This document shows, in pieces, positions 1-9,773 of a stretch of 64,000 nt of DNA. The notes below the pieces were generated by a model. That model was not told where the DNA came from. It ran no database searches and saw only the letters and a list, made by a program, of their open reading frames with translations. A program made the position numbers and the translations under genes. Source of the stretch: Rubellicoccus peritrichatus (GTDB lineage Bacteria; Verrucomicrobiota; Verrucomicrobiia; Opitutales; Cerasicoccaceae). The stretch lies in NCBI RefSeq assembly GCF_033100135.1, contig NZ_CP136920.1, positions 1,798,001-1,862,000 on the forward strand, read 5' to 3'. Within the stretch, counting starts at the first letter, position 1. Each line of letters begins with the position of its first letter.

Positions 1-2
1 AA

Positions 3-908
3 TGGGTCTGTCCTTACTTTAGTCGAGGAATACTGAGGCGCCTATTGAATATTTTGGAAGCAAGAAAAAACCAAGGACAAGTTAATCATATTACAGGGGA
101 TGTTCATTACATTGCTCTAGGCTTAGATCCTGGGAAGACTATTTTGACAATTCATGATGCTGCCCTGCTTGATCGTCTTACTGGCTTTTCACGTACTATT
201 TATACCCTGTTTTGGTTTAGCTGGCCATTGCGAAGAGTTGCACGGGTAACAGTTGTCTCTGAAGCGACCAAGAAGTATTTAAGCACTAAGTTAGGTTTGT
301 CGGAGGATGTGTTTTACGTGATTCCTGACTGTATTGATCCTAGTTTTACTTTTTCAGAAAAAGTATTTCCTAAAAGCACTCCGCGGGTATTACAGGTTGG
401 TGTAGCGAGGAATAAAAATATTGAGCGTGTTGCAGAAGCGCTTAAAAGCGTTGACTGCGAATTAAGAATAATAGGTAGGTTATCAGAGGCGCAACGACGA
501 ATCTTGAAGAGGTTTGGTATTCGATATACGGCTGTAAGTGGACTAAGTATTGAGGAATTGGTTGCAGAATATAGAAACTGTGATCTCTTGGTCTTTGCAT
601 CAACTTTTGAGGGATTTGGTATGCCAATTGTAGAGGCTCAAGCTATTGGGCGTCCTGTTGTTACTAGTAACTGTTCTTCGATGCCTGAAGTTGCCGGGAA
701 TGGGGCTTGTTTTGTAGATCCATATGATGCGATTTCCATTCGGAAAGGAATTATCAAGGTATTTGGAGATGAAGGGTATCGGAAGCACTTAATTGAAGAA
801 GGTTGTAAGAATGCTTCAAAATACTCTTCACGCCGAATTGCGAATCTATACGCATCTCTTTATCGTGAGGTATTAGGTTCTTCCCCCAAAACAGTCCACC
901 AACGGTAG
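3..908 (+). CDS. Glycosyltransferase family 4, 5'-truncated by window edge
   Basis: The frame is open to the left edge: codons before the first ATG-like start (TTG at 45) read sensibly as WVCPYFSRGILRRL, so this is the C-terminal 301 residues of a longer retaining GT-B glycosyltransferase. The visible part has the end of the acceptor half (the segment NHITGDVHY is typical of the family) and the full nucleotide-sugar-binding half, with RVLQVGVARNKNI and the E-x7-E motif in FEGFGMPIVEAQA. The enzyme would add a sugar to a lipid-linked glycan at the inner membrane face. It is followed after 6 bases by a second glycosyltransferase. The donor sugar cannot be told from sequence. Confidence 0.9.
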   Translation, partial: WVCPYFSRGILRRLLNILEARKNQGQVNHITGDVHYIALGLDPGKTILTIHDAALLDRLTGFSRTIYTLFWFSWPLRRVARVTVVSEATKKYLSTKLGLSEDVFYVIPDCIDPSFTFSEKVFPKSTPRVLQVGVARNKNIERVAEALKSVDCELRIIGRLSEAQRRILKRFGIRYTAVSGLSIEELVAEYRNCDLLVFASTFEGFGMPIVEAQAIGRPVVTSNCSSMPEVAGNGACFVDPYDAISIRKGIIKVFGDEGYRKHLIEEGCKNASKYSSRRIANLYASLYREVLGSSPKTVHQR

Positions 909-914
909 GAGAAT

Positions 915-2048
915 ATGCACCTTATTGTCGATGCTTCTAACATTCGTAAAGGGGGAGGTGTTACGCATCTTCAGGAGGTTCTCAATGCTGTAGATTTTAA
1001 AGATTTTGGCTTTTCGAAAATCACAGTTTGGGCGCCAATGTCGACTCTGGATCGAATTAACAGTAGGCATTCCTTGGTGTTCAAGTCACACCCTTATATT
1101 GAGCAAGGAGGTGGACGAGCTTACTGGTTCAGGAAGAAGTTTGATCGGTATTTGAGCAATGATGCTAGTTTGCTTTGGGCTCCGGGTGGAACTTACATTG
1201 GGAGTTTCCAGCCTTATGTCACAATGGTTAGGAATTTTCTTCCTTTTGAAGAAAAAGAGCGCGATAGATTTAAATACTCAAAAACATGGTTGCGGTATCT
1301 TTACTTGCGCCATACCCAGACGTACAGCTTTAAGCATGCGAAAGGTTTGATTCAGATTAGCCAAAAGACTAGTGAAGTCATCAACTCGTGCATGGATTTG
1401 CACGGTGTTAGGCAGGTCGTTATACATCACGGATTGAATGAACGCTTTTTGGCTTATCCTAGGGCGCAGCGAGACTATAGTGAGTTTTCAGATGCTGAAC
1501 CTGTTCGACTTCTTTATGTCTCTCCTATTAATCATTACAAGCATCAGGATAAATTGATTGCTGCGGTTGCGAAGCTGCGGGAAAAGAAAATTCCTATCGT
1601 TGTTGATCTTGTTGGCCCTGCGTTTCCTGCTGCTAAAAAGGTTTTTAATTCCATTGCTGATCGTTTAGACCCAGACAGAGAGTGGATTCATTGGCATGGA
1701 GAAATTCCGTATAGTGAGGTGCAGGCTTATTATCAAAAAGCGGATATTTATGCATGTATGTCTACTTGTGAAACGTTCGGTATGATTTTGCTTGAGGCTA
1801 TGGCATCTGGATTGCCTATTCTGTGTTCAAATCGAAGTGCATTGCCGGAGATTAATGGAGGAACTTCTCCCGAAGTGGACCCTGAAGATATCAATGCTGT
1901 TGCAACAGAGCTGGAACGTTTGATTCTTGATCGGGAATTGCGCGTGAGCTGTGCCCTTGCTGCGTACGAAAGGGCAAAGACATTCACTTGGCAGCGTTGT
2001 GCAGATAATACCTTCGAGTTTTTGGCTGAGTGTGCTGGGAGAGATTGA
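915..2048 (+). CDS. Glycosyltransferase family 4 (377 aa)
   Basis: GT-B fold glycosyltransferase. The glycine-rich start IRKGGGVTHLQEV is typical of the N-terminal Rossmann domain. The C-terminal half carries RLLYVSPINHYKHQD and the E-x7-E donor-binding motif within CETFGMILLEAMASG, followed by LPILCSNRSALPEI. It lies 6 bases after the preceding GT and 15 bases before the MBOAT gene, so it is very probably co-transcribed. It should transfer one sugar during assembly of the exopolysaccharide or O-antigen repeat made by this locus; donor and acceptor are unknown. Confidence 0.92.
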   Translation: MHLIVDASNIRKGGGVTHLQEVLNAVDFKDFGFSKITVWAPMSTLDRINSRHSLVFKSHPYIEQGGGRAYWFRKKFDRYLSNDASLLWAPGGTYIGSFQPYVTMVRNFLPFEEKERDRFKYSKTWLRYLYLRHTQTYSFKHAKGLIQISQKTSEVINSCMDLHGVRQVVIHHGLNERFLAYPRAQRDYSEFSDAEPVRLLYVSPINHYKHQDKLIAAVAKLREKKIPIVVDLVGPAFPAAKKVFNSIADRLDPDREWIHWHGEIPYSEVQAYYQKADIYACMSTCETFGMILLEAMASGLPILCSNRSALPEINGGTSPEVDPEDINAVATELERLILDRELRVSCALAAYERAKTFTWQRCADNTFEFLAECAGRD

Positions 2049-2063
2049 TGCTAGTTGTCCTAA

Positions 2064-3554
2064 ATGTTATTTAATTCTTCTGATTTTTTTGTTTTCTTTG
2101 GGCTCACTGTTTGCGGTTTCTTTTTGATCGGAAGGTTTCAACACCGTATTGCTCTAGGTTGGCTTGTCCTTTGTTCTTTATTATTTTATGGATGGTGGAA
2201 TCCTCCATACCTGATCCTTATTGTCGCTTCCCTTGTTTTTAACTATTTTTGCGGATGGCATATATATCAAAAGAAAGCTCGAATGGCGCTATGGCTGGGA
2301 GTCAGTGCGAATCTTCTTACTATTGCTTATTTTAAATACTATGATTTTTTCTTATCCTCAGCAGCATGGGTTCTTGGTAATGAGTATCGTGCTGCAAATA
2401 TTATCCTCCCATTGGGAATATCCTTTTTTACATTTCAGCAGATTGCTTATCTAGTTGATGCGTATCATAAAGAAGCAGGAGAGCGCAATTTCCTTAATTA
2501 TTCTCTTTTTGTAAGTTTTTTTCCTCAGCTGATTGCAGGACCCATTGTACATCATCAAGAGCTTTTGCCCCAGTTCCGGAATTCAGCTATTTTTAAGCCT
2601 CAAAAGGAGGCTGTGTATACTGGACTTACAATTTTTTTCCTTGGTCTGTTTAAGAAGGTTGTAGTTGCAGATGGGGTAGCTCCATATGCAAACGCTGTCT
2701 TTGACCATGCTGATATGGGTGGAAGCGTTAGTTTTTTCGAAGCTTGGGGGGGGGCATTAGCCTATACAGTTCAGTTGTATTTTGATTTCTCTGGTTATTC
2801 AGATATGGCAATAGGCTTAGCTTGCGTTTTGAACATTCGTCTTCCAATGAACTTCAACTCTCCTTATCGCAAAGCTAGTATTATTGAGTTTTGGAGGTCA
2901 TGGCATATGACTCTTTCTTGTTTTCTTCGTGATTATCTTTACATTCCTCTTGGTGGTGGGCGTAGGGGAGGAAAGGTTAGGCGCTATGGTAATTTAATGA
3001 TCACTATGCTTGTGGGTGGGCTTTGGCATGGAGCAGCATGGAACTTTGTTTTTTGGGGTGGGTTACATGGTCTATATTTGCTTATCAATCATGCTTGGCG
3101 TAATATTTTCCCTAAGCGTGATGACTCGTTTTGGCTTTTTCGGCATGTGAAGCATGCAGTGTATTGGGTTATGACTTTCGTTGCGGTGTGTGTTGCATGG
3201 GTTTTCTTTCGTGCCCTTACTTTTAGTGGCGCATTTGAAATTATCAAGGGTATGGCAGGCTTAAATGGTTTTATTTTGCCGAAGCAAATAATAAGTTTCA
3301 TTCCTGCAGCTGATGCTATCCCGTGGCTTCAAAGCCAAGGGACAATGGTATTGCTTGGAGGGGGTTCTGTATTGGGCTTTGTGGAGCAATCTGCCATGAC
3401 GGTTCTTTTTCTAATTGTAGCTCTTTTTTCTGCAAATTTGTATGAAATCAGTGGTCGCCGGCGTGCGCTACTGCTTATGCTGACTTTTGCTTTTACAATT
3501 CAGCGGGTATTCTTTAGCCCGGCACCATCTGAATTTATTTACTTTCAGTTCTGA
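2064..3554 (+). CDS. MBOAT family O-acyltransferase (AlgI-like)
   Basis: Polytopic membrane-bound O-acyltransferase, 496 aa, the normal length for AlgI/PatA-type enzymes. The start MLFNSSDFF matches the usual N-terminus of the family. The conserved block RSWHMTLSCFLRDYLYIPLGG and the catalytic histidine in GGLWHGAAWNFVFWGGLHG are intact. Family knowledge: such proteins move acetyl groups across the inner membrane for O-acetylation of alginate or other polysaccharides, working with a periplasmic SGNH-type partner. The next gene, which overlaps by one base (TGATG), looks like that partner. A role in O-acetylating this locus's glycan is therefore inferred with good support. Confidence 0.95.
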   Translation: MLFNSSDFFVFFGLTVCGFFLIGRFQHRIALGWLVLCSLLFYGWWNPPYLILIVASLVFNYFCGWHIYQKKARMALWLGVSANLLTIAYFKYYDFFLSSAAWVLGNEYRAANIILPLGISFFTFQQIAYLVDAYHKEAGERNFLNYSLFVSFFPQLIAGPIVHHQELLPQFRNSAIFKPQKEAVYTGLTIFFLGLFKKVVVADGVAPYANAVFDHADMGGSVSFFEAWGGALAYTVQLYFDFSGYSDMAIGLACVLNIRLPMNFNSPYRKASIIEFWRSWHMTLSCFLRDYLYIPLGGGRRGGKVRRYGNLMITMLVGGLWHGAAWNFVFWGGLHGLYLLINHAWRNIFPKRDDSFWLFRHVKHAVYWVMTFVAVCVAWVFFRALTFSGAFEIIKGMAGLNGFILPKQIISFIPAADAIPWLQSQGTMVLLGGGSVLGFVEQSAMTVLFLIVALFSANLYEISGRRRALLLMLTFAFTIQRVFFSPAPSEFIYFQF

Positions 3555-4564
3555 TGATAAAAGAATTGGCGCACTTGAGCTCAGCCAAAAACCATACTGT
3601 TAAGGGGAGCTACTTTTTTGCAGCAATTATCCTGTCATTGATACTCTATTTTATCTTGTTTGGCTATTGTCTACATAAGCCTCAAACGATAGGTAGGCAT
3701 CGACAGCTTTTTAATGCAAAAGATGCTGCACTAGCAGCTCATGCTGATCAGCGAAAAATTATCATTCTCGCAGGTAGCAATGGCAGAACTAGCCATAGTG
3801 CTCGAGTTATTGAGGAAGTAGCTGGGCTCCCTGCGGTTAATATGTCGGTTACTGCTAGTCTATCTATTGATTTTCAATTAGCACGACTGAAGCCGTTTTT
3901 GAATGAAGGAGATATTATTTACATGCCTCTTGAGTATGGGCAATTGGCAAGAGCTGCTAAGACTGTTTATTCGGGGATAGAAGCTCCTTATTCTATTGCA
4001 TACGAAAAGGCATCATTGAATGAATTTGGGCTAATGCGAAAGATTCATGCCTACTTTTACTTCGATTTAAAATTTTTCTTTTCCTCAGTGACTGAAATGA
4101 CGCTTAGTGCTATAGGGTTCGAGCGAAGGATCACTGCTGACGACTTTAATGAATGGGGAGATCAAACAGGACATACAATCGAGAAAGGTATTCCTTATCG
4201 TGATTACATTGAGAAGAGTATTCCAACTCCAGCAACCACTGTTGATGTAGATTCTATGTCTGCAAGGGCTGTTGCTGACTTTCTGAGTTGGGCAAAAGAG
4301 AGAGGCGTGGTTGTTGTGGGAGGATATCCAACTTATGCAGAAGGTGAAAATTTGACACCTGATTCTGATAATGATTTAGTATCGTTTTATGTCTCTAATG
4401 GGCATTACTTTATGGGTCTTGAAAATAAGGGAAGATATCCTAAGAGTTATTATTTTGATACTATTTATCATTTGTCGGAGCCTTATCAGATCGCTCATTC
4501 GGAAATAGTTGGCAAAAAACTAAAAGCACTGATTGTTGAGCATGATGAGCGGGAATATGAATGA
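3554..4564 (+). CDS. Membrane-anchored AlgJ/SGNH-like partner of MBOAT
   Basis: 336 aa with one N-terminal membrane segment (about residues 20-40) and a periplasmic remainder. A possible SGNH block I serine is in LAGSNGRTSHS (about S75), and the Asp/His pair is in FDTIYHLSEPYQ (about D302 and H306), the arrangement seen in AlgJ/AlgX/DltD-type proteins. The start codon overlaps the MBOAT stop, so the two are translationally coupled. Inferred role: accepts or hands over the acetyl group to the polysaccharide in the periplasm. Overall similarity to named families is weak by eye, so the family call is moderate. Confidence 0.65.
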   Translation: MIKELAHLSSAKNHTVKGSYFFAAIILSLILYFILFGYCLHKPQTIGRHRQLFNAKDAALAAHADQRKIIILAGSNGRTSHSARVIEEVAGLPAVNMSVTASLSIDFQLARLKPFLNEGDIIYMPLEYGQLARAAKTVYSGIEAPYSIAYEKASLNEFGLMRKIHAYFYFDLKFFFSSVTEMTLSAIGFERRITADDFNEWGDQTGHTIEKGIPYRDYIEKSIPTPATTVDVDSMSARAVADFLSWAKERGVVVVGGYPTYAEGENLTPDSDNDLVSFYVSNGHYFMGLENKGRYPKSYYFDTIYHLSEPYQIAHSEIVGKKLKALIVEHDEREYE

Positions 4565-4662
4565 AAGTTGATGTAGTTGCATGCTGTAGCTGTTGAAAAG
4601 CGATTTTAAAGTAGTGGCCTCGAATGTTTAAACTCCACTGATTTATTGTTGTAAAATAGATT

Positions 4663-6831
4663 ATGAAACAAATTCTTCAAAACCTTTCTTCTGGCGAGAC
4701 ACTGCTCGCTGATGTTCCTGCGCCAAAAGTACGTGCTGGTCATTTGCTAATTGAAACAAGGGCTTCTTTGGTTTCTCTTGGGACAGAAAGGATGCTCATC
4801 GATTTTGGTAAGGCTAATCTTTTAGACAAGGCGAGGCAGCAGCCAGAGAAAGTTAAACAGGTTCTTCAAAAAATAAAGACTGATGGCCTGATGCCGACAA
4901 TAGAGGTTGTGCGTTCAAAACTCGACGCTCCTTTGCCGCTAGGATATTGCAATGTCGGGAAAATTATTGAAGTTGGTGAGGGGGTTGAAGGGTTTCGAGT
5001 AGGGGACCAGGTGTTGTCTAACAGTAGTCATGCTGAGATCGTATGTGCTCCCAAGAATCTCTGCGCCAAGTTGCCAGTAGGCGTTGGGCCTGAGGCTGCA
5101 GTCTTTGGTGTTGTTGGTTCTATTGCACTGCAAGGAATTCGTTTGCTGGAGCCAACATTGGGTGAGACGTTTGTTGTGACTGGATTAGGCTTAATAGGGC
5201 AATTGGCAGTCCAAATTTTAATTGCTTCGGGTTGTCGAGTCATCGGAGTTGACTTTGATTCTGAAAAATGCCGACTTGCCGAACAGTTCGGAGCTATGCC
5301 ATTGGATTTGTCGACAGGTGTTGATCCGGTTAAAGCAGTTGAAGCAATGATGAATGGTGAAGGTGTCGATGGTGTTCTCATTACCGCCTCAACGAAAAGT
5401 GATGAGCCTATTCATCAAGCTGCACATATGTGCCGAAAACGTGGGCGTATCGTGCTAGTAGGAGTTGTCGGCATGAAAATGAATCGCTCTGATTTTTATG
5501 AGAAAGAGCTGTCCTTTCAGGTTTCATGTGCTTACGGCCCCGGGAGATACGATCCTTTTTATGAGGAAAAAGGTAATGACTATCCTCAGGCTTATGTTCG
5601 CTGGACAGAGCAGCGGAACTTTAAGGCGATTCTAGGATTAATGGAATCAGGTAAACTTGTAACTGACTCACTGGTGACTCATCGGTTCTCTTTTGAGAAA
5701 GCTATTGATGCATACAGTCATGTCGGTAAGGGGGCAGTGATGGGCATTGTCCTCAATTATAATACCGATACAGGATTGGCTGATGCTGAAGGCGATCTAT
5801 CCGGTAAGATCGTGAGAAATGTTACAATTAGCAAAGTGAAAGCTTGTTCAGATAAGCCTCTGCAAGCTAAAGTTGGTGTGATCGGAGCAGGTAACTTTAC
5901 TAGTTTAGTTATATTGCCTGCTCTTAAGAAAACAGGTGCTCAGTTGAAGTCGATATCTTCGGGAACTGGTGTTTCGGCTTCTCATCTTGCTAGTAAATTC
6001 GGCTTTGAGTCTGCACTAACAGACAATGATGAGATTTTTGAAGATCCTGATATTGACACAGTATTTATCACAACACGACATGCCAATCATGGTTCACTTG
6101 TGCTTCGAGCTCTTCGTGCTGGAAAGCATGTTTTTGTTGAGAAGCCGCTCTGTATCCAGCGCAGTGAACTCGAGGAGATACGCTCTGAGATTGTGAAACT
6201 TTCTGAAGACCAGTCAAGTAAGTGTCCACTGCTTATGGTTGGATTTAATCGGCGCTTTGCACCATTGATAAGGAAAATGAAGTCTTTAGCAACTAACAGG
6301 ACAGATCCACTTTCAATGATCTTTCATGTTAATGCTGGTCCTGTTCCGCGTGATCACTGGTCACAGTTACGTGATGAAGGTGGTGGTCGTATTCTTGGCG
6401 AGGCCTGTCATTTTATTGATACGTTGCGGTATCTTACTGACTCTAAAATTGAAAAAGTAACTTCGGTTTTTGCGAGAAAAAATAAGGTACCGATTGATGA
6501 TGTAGTTTCAATCAATTTAGAGTTTGAGGATGGCTCTATTGGAACTGTTCATTATTTTGCTAATGGGAATAAAGCATATTCAAGAGAACATTTAGATCTC
6601 TACTGTGGTGAGAAAATTCTTCGCATGGAGAATTTTCGTAAACTGACGGGCTATCGCTGGCCTGGGTTCAGGAAGTTGAAACTGCGGCGTCAGGATAAAG
6701 GGCATGCGACAGAAATTGCTGAGTTTATTAGTGCGATTGAAACTGGTCGTAGCGCCCCGATCGATAAGGAAGAGATTTTTGGTGTAACAGAGGCCAGTTT
6801 TATTGCAGATGCTCAGGCTTTCGATTATTAA
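4663..6831 (+). CDS. Bi-domain oxidoreductase: MDR dehydrogenase fused to Gfo/Idh/MocA
   Basis: 722 aa natural fusion. Residues about 1-360 form a zinc-type alcohol dehydrogenase (MDR) with the nucleotide motif GLGLIGQLA (174-182). Residues about 400-720 form a Gfo/Idh/MocA oxidoreductase with VGVIGAGNF (about 404-412) and the catalytic-lysine motif EKP (about 493-495). Such fusions recur in exopolysaccharide and O-antigen loci next to heparinase II/III-like proteins and GT4 enzymes, as here; the substrate is not established. It may oxidise or epimerise a sugar residue or sugar nucleotide. The 98-base gap upstream holds nothing I can call. Confidence 0.88.
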   Translation: MKQILQNLSSGETLLADVPAPKVRAGHLLIETRASLVSLGTERMLIDFGKANLLDKARQQPEKVKQVLQKIKTDGLMPTIEVVRSKLDAPLPLGYCNVGKIIEVGEGVEGFRVGDQVLSNSSHAEIVCAPKNLCAKLPVGVGPEAAVFGVVGSIALQGIRLLEPTLGETFVVTGLGLIGQLAVQILIASGCRVIGVDFDSEKCRLAEQFGAMPLDLSTGVDPVKAVEAMMNGEGVDGVLITASTKSDEPIHQAAHMCRKRGRIVLVGVVGMKMNRSDFYEKELSFQVSCAYGPGRYDPFYEEKGNDYPQAYVRWTEQRNFKAILGLMESGKLVTDSLVTHRFSFEKAIDAYSHVGKGAVMGIVLNYNTDTGLADAEGDLSGKIVRNVTISKVKACSDKPLQAKVGVIGAGNFTSLVILPALKKTGAQLKSISSGTGVSASHLASKFGFESALTDNDEIFEDPDIDTVFITTRHANHGSLVLRALRAGKHVFVEKPLCIQRSELEEIRSEIVKLSEDQSSKCPLLMVGFNRRFAPLIRKMKSLATNRTDPLSMIFHVNAGPVPRDHWSQLRDEGGGRILGEACHFIDTLRYLTDSKIEKVTSVFARKNKVPIDDVVSINLEFEDGSIGTVHYFANGNKAYSREHLDLYCGEKILRMENFRKLTGYRWPGFRKLKLRRQDKGHATEIAEFISAIETGRSAPIDKEEIFGVTEASFIADAQAFDY

Positions 6832-6882
6832 TTTTCTTTTGTCTGTTGTGTATGGCTGGATATTTGCATTTCTCCTAACAAA

Positions 6883-8088
6883 GTGAGAATTCTATATGTT
6901 CATCAGTATTTTTCTACTCCTTCGGGTGCTGCTGGGACACGGTCATATGAGTTTGGTAAGCGCTTAGTACAAGCAGGCCATGATGTGACTATACTTTGTG
7001 GTGAATCTAGTTTGACGCGTGTTTGTGGGGTAAAAAAAGATACGGCCGGACATTTTGATGTCGAAGGCATGCAAGTTATTCAAGTACCTATATCTAGTTC
7101 TAATCAGGATTCTTATCTGAAGCGTGTTCTTAGTTTTAGTAAGTTCTCTGTGGTTTCCGCTAAGTTCGCCTTAAAACTTGATTATGAGTTGATATTGACC
7201 TCTTCGACTCCTTTGACTGTTGGAATCCCCGGACTCGTCGCAAAAGTCTTTCGCCGTAAAAAATTCGTTTTTGAAGTTAGAGATTTGTGGCCTGAACTAC
7301 CGCGAGCCATGGGGATTATCCGGAACAGGCTTGTTTTGAGCCTTCTCTCTTCTTTTGAAGTATGCTGTTATCGTGCTGCTGATGCATGTATTGGTCTATC
7401 TCCTGGGATTGTTGCAGGTATACGAGCCAAAAAAGCTGGAGGAGAAGTCCTTGAGATTTCTAATGGCTGTGATCTCGATTACTTTAAGCCTGGCGGCAGT
7501 AGCAGTTTTCCAATCAAGGGTGTGAATGATGGAGATTTTAGGGCAGTTTTTTGTGGGGCACATGGCCGAGCTAATGGGCTTAATGCGATTCTTGACGCTG
7601 CCTCTGAATTGAAGAAATGCCAGCGCATAGATGTGAAACTGATCTTTATTGGTGACGGACAATTAAAAAAATCTCTTATTGCTCGTGCAAAAACCGAGAA
7701 GCTGGAAAATTGTATATTTTTAGATCCTATGCCTAAAGAAGAATTAGCACAATTAATGTCATGTGCTGATCTTGGGCTTATGGTTTTGGCTGACGTTGAA
7801 GCGTTTCATTATGGCACTTCGCCGAACAAATTTTTCGATTACATTGCTAGTGGCCTTCCGGTTCTGTGCAATTACCCAGGGTGGGTCTCTGATCTTATAG
7901 CTCAATGGGATTGCGGAGTAAGTCTTCCGCCTGGAGATCGGCATGCTTTTGCGGAAGCTTTAGTTCAGATGGCAGATAATCGAAACAGAACTCGCTTGCT
8001 TGGGAAAAATGCTCGAAAACTCGCTGAAAGTCAATTCGACCGTGACGTTCTATTTCAGCGACTGAGAGATTTGTTGATGAGGTTATAG
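6883..8088 (+). CDS. Glycosyltransferase family 4, WbuB-like
   Basis: 401 aa GT-B glycosyltransferase of the WbuB type. Start is GTG at 6883, giving MRILYVHQYFSTPSGAAGTR, the usual N-terminus of this subgroup. Motifs: FEVRDLWPELPRAMG in the linker region and SPNKFFDYIASGLPVL in the donor site, where the first acidic residue of the usual EY/FE motif is Asp. A second WbuB-like gene lies at 9774 with the heparinase-like gene between them. It probably transfers an amino sugar or deoxy sugar to the growing lipid-linked chain. Confidence 0.9.
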   Translation: MRILYVHQYFSTPSGAAGTRSYEFGKRLVQAGHDVTILCGESSLTRVCGVKKDTAGHFDVEGMQVIQVPISSSNQDSYLKRVLSFSKFSVVSAKFALKLDYELILTSSTPLTVGIPGLVAKVFRRKKFVFEVRDLWPELPRAMGIIRNRLVLSLLSSFEVCCYRAADACIGLSPGIVAGIRAKKAGGEVLEISNGCDLDYFKPGGSSSFPIKGVNDGDFRAVFCGAHGRANGLNAILDAASELKKCQRIDVKLIFIGDGQLKKSLIARAKTEKLENCIFLDPMPKEELAQLMSCADLGLMVLADVEAFHYGTSPNKFFDYIASGLPVLCNYPGWVSDLIAQWDCGVSLPPGDRHAFAEALVQMADNRNRTRLLGKNARKLAESQFDRDVLFQRLRDLLMRL

Positions 8089-8099
8089 TTTGGTTATTT

Positions 8100-9743
8100 A
8101 TGGGGGATTTTGGACGATTAATTCGGACTCTTAAGCCTTTGAAGGCCAGTCAGCTCTATTATCAAGGACTGTATCGTGCACAATTAAAGGCGAATTGGGG
8201 TAACCCAAGAACATTTAGTGGGTTAACTCCAAAATGCGGGTGGTCAAATGGAATTGTACTTCAGCCTCCAGCTGGTGCTCATTCTTGTTTGGACCTTTCA
8301 TCTGGAGTATTTCGATTTATCGGCATGGAGCAGTGCCTGGGGCAACCAATGTCATGGGGGGCGACAGGGTTGGGTAAGTTATGGGACTATAATTTACATT
8401 ATTTTGAGTGGCTTTGGGGGCTTCAATTTGAAGACGCAAAAAATGCGATTTTTCATTGGATTGATAAGCATCCTTTTTCGAGAAATTCAGTTGGTTGGGA
8501 ATCATATCCCATCTCTCTCAGGCTTATGAATTGGCTTGGTTATTGGGGCACTGTTGGTAGATGGTATTTTGAGGCAGATAACTTCCTTCAAGAGAAGATT
8601 TGGCACTCTGTCTTTAGTCAGTGTGATTGGCTTGTTAGGCATTTGGAAAAACATTTGCTTGGGAATCATTATTTTGAAAATGCAGTCGCTCTGTGGATTG
8701 TGGGAAGTTTCTATGAGCATCCTTCTGCCGCAAAGTGGAAGTCGTTGGGTAGTGAAATCCTGAATGAGCAATTAAATGAGCAAATGCTATATGATGGGAT
8801 GCATTTTGAGCGATCACCAATGTATCATAGTCGTTTTGTCTACACTTTATCGTGGTTGACTGAAATCGATGAAGCTTTGGGGCAGTTTTCTTTTGGTTTT
8901 CGAGATTGGTATACTAAGGCAATTGATGCTGCAGGTTCAGTCTCTCATCCAGATGGAAAGATAGCGCTTTTTAATGACAGTGCTTTCGATATTTATCCTG
9001 AAGTTGAATGTCAGGCTCAGCCTGAGGGGGCATTTTCACTCCATGATGCAGGGTATTATGGGTTTCGTAGTAGTGAGCAAGACTACATCATAATTGATGC
9101 AGGAAGAGTAGGGCCTGATTATATCCCAGGTCATGCTCATTGCGATGTTTTGTCATTTGAGCTGAGTATTAATGGAAATCGATTTATTACTGACAGTGGG
9201 GTATATAACTACGAAGTATGCGACTCCAGGCATTATAGCCGATCTACTGCTGCTCATAATACTTTTGGGCCAGTTGACCATGAGCAGGCTGAGATATGGT
9301 CAGCTTTCCGCGTCGGAGGGAGGCCAAATGTCGAAGTGTCGGATTGGTCACCAAGCTCAGGTTATGGGTTTACGCTCAAAGCCCGTCATGATGGCTTTGA
9401 GAGAAGGCAATGTTCTTATGCCCGGCATGCGAGGCGGTTTGTGTTTTCTAGTGATGGTAAGCTATTAATTGAAGAACATTTCTCAGCAGATGATACATTG
9501 GAGTGGGAAGGACGGATTCATTTTGATCCTTCTGTTACTTTGGTTGAGCAAGCAAAAGATGAATTGTTTTTCGAAAGCCATTCAGCAAGAATGCGCTTAG
9601 CAGTTCGTGGGGTTGAGAGAATCTCTATGCGCAAGACTCCATACTTCCCTAAGTTCAATGTTAAGGTTGAGCGCAATTGTTTCACTTATTTTTGTAAAGC
9701 AAAGCAAGGAGTAATTCAGGTTTCGATGGATTGGGGGATTTGA
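8100..9743 (+). CDS. Heparinase II/III family protein (alginate lyase superfamily)
   Basis: 547 aa with an N-terminal alpha-toroid (about residues 60-300, including KLWDYNLHYFEWLW and GNHYFENAVALW) and a C-terminal beta-sandwich starting near GHAHCDVLSFELSINGN and TDSGVYNYE, the conserved heparinase II/III block. No clear signal peptide. Family knowledge: these are polysaccharide lyases, but members inside biosynthetic loci beside bi-domain oxidoreductases are common and their substrate is unproven. Here it probably modifies or trims the glycan made by the locus. It starts 11 bases after the preceding GT. Confidence 0.88.
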   Translation: MGDFGRLIRTLKPLKASQLYYQGLYRAQLKANWGNPRTFSGLTPKCGWSNGIVLQPPAGAHSCLDLSSGVFRFIGMEQCLGQPMSWGATGLGKLWDYNLHYFEWLWGLQFEDAKNAIFHWIDKHPFSRNSVGWESYPISLRLMNWLGYWGTVGRWYFEADNFLQEKIWHSVFSQCDWLVRHLEKHLLGNHYFENAVALWIVGSFYEHPSAAKWKSLGSEILNEQLNEQMLYDGMHFERSPMYHSRFVYTLSWLTEIDEALGQFSFGFRDWYTKAIDAAGSVSHPDGKIALFNDSAFDIYPEVECQAQPEGAFSLHDAGYYGFRSSEQDYIIIDAGRVGPDYIPGHAHCDVLSFELSINGNRFITDSGVYNYEVCDSRHYSRSTAAHNTFGPVDHEQAEIWSAFRVGGRPNVEVSDWSPSSGYGFTLKARHDGFERRQCSYARHARRFVFSSDGKLLIEEHFSADDTLEWEGRIHFDPSVTLVEQAKDELFFESHSARMRLAVRGVERISMRKTPYFPKFNVKVERNCFTYFCKAKQGVIQVSMDWGI

Positions 9744-9773
9744 AATGAGTGGGTTGCTGGCCTTTTACGATAT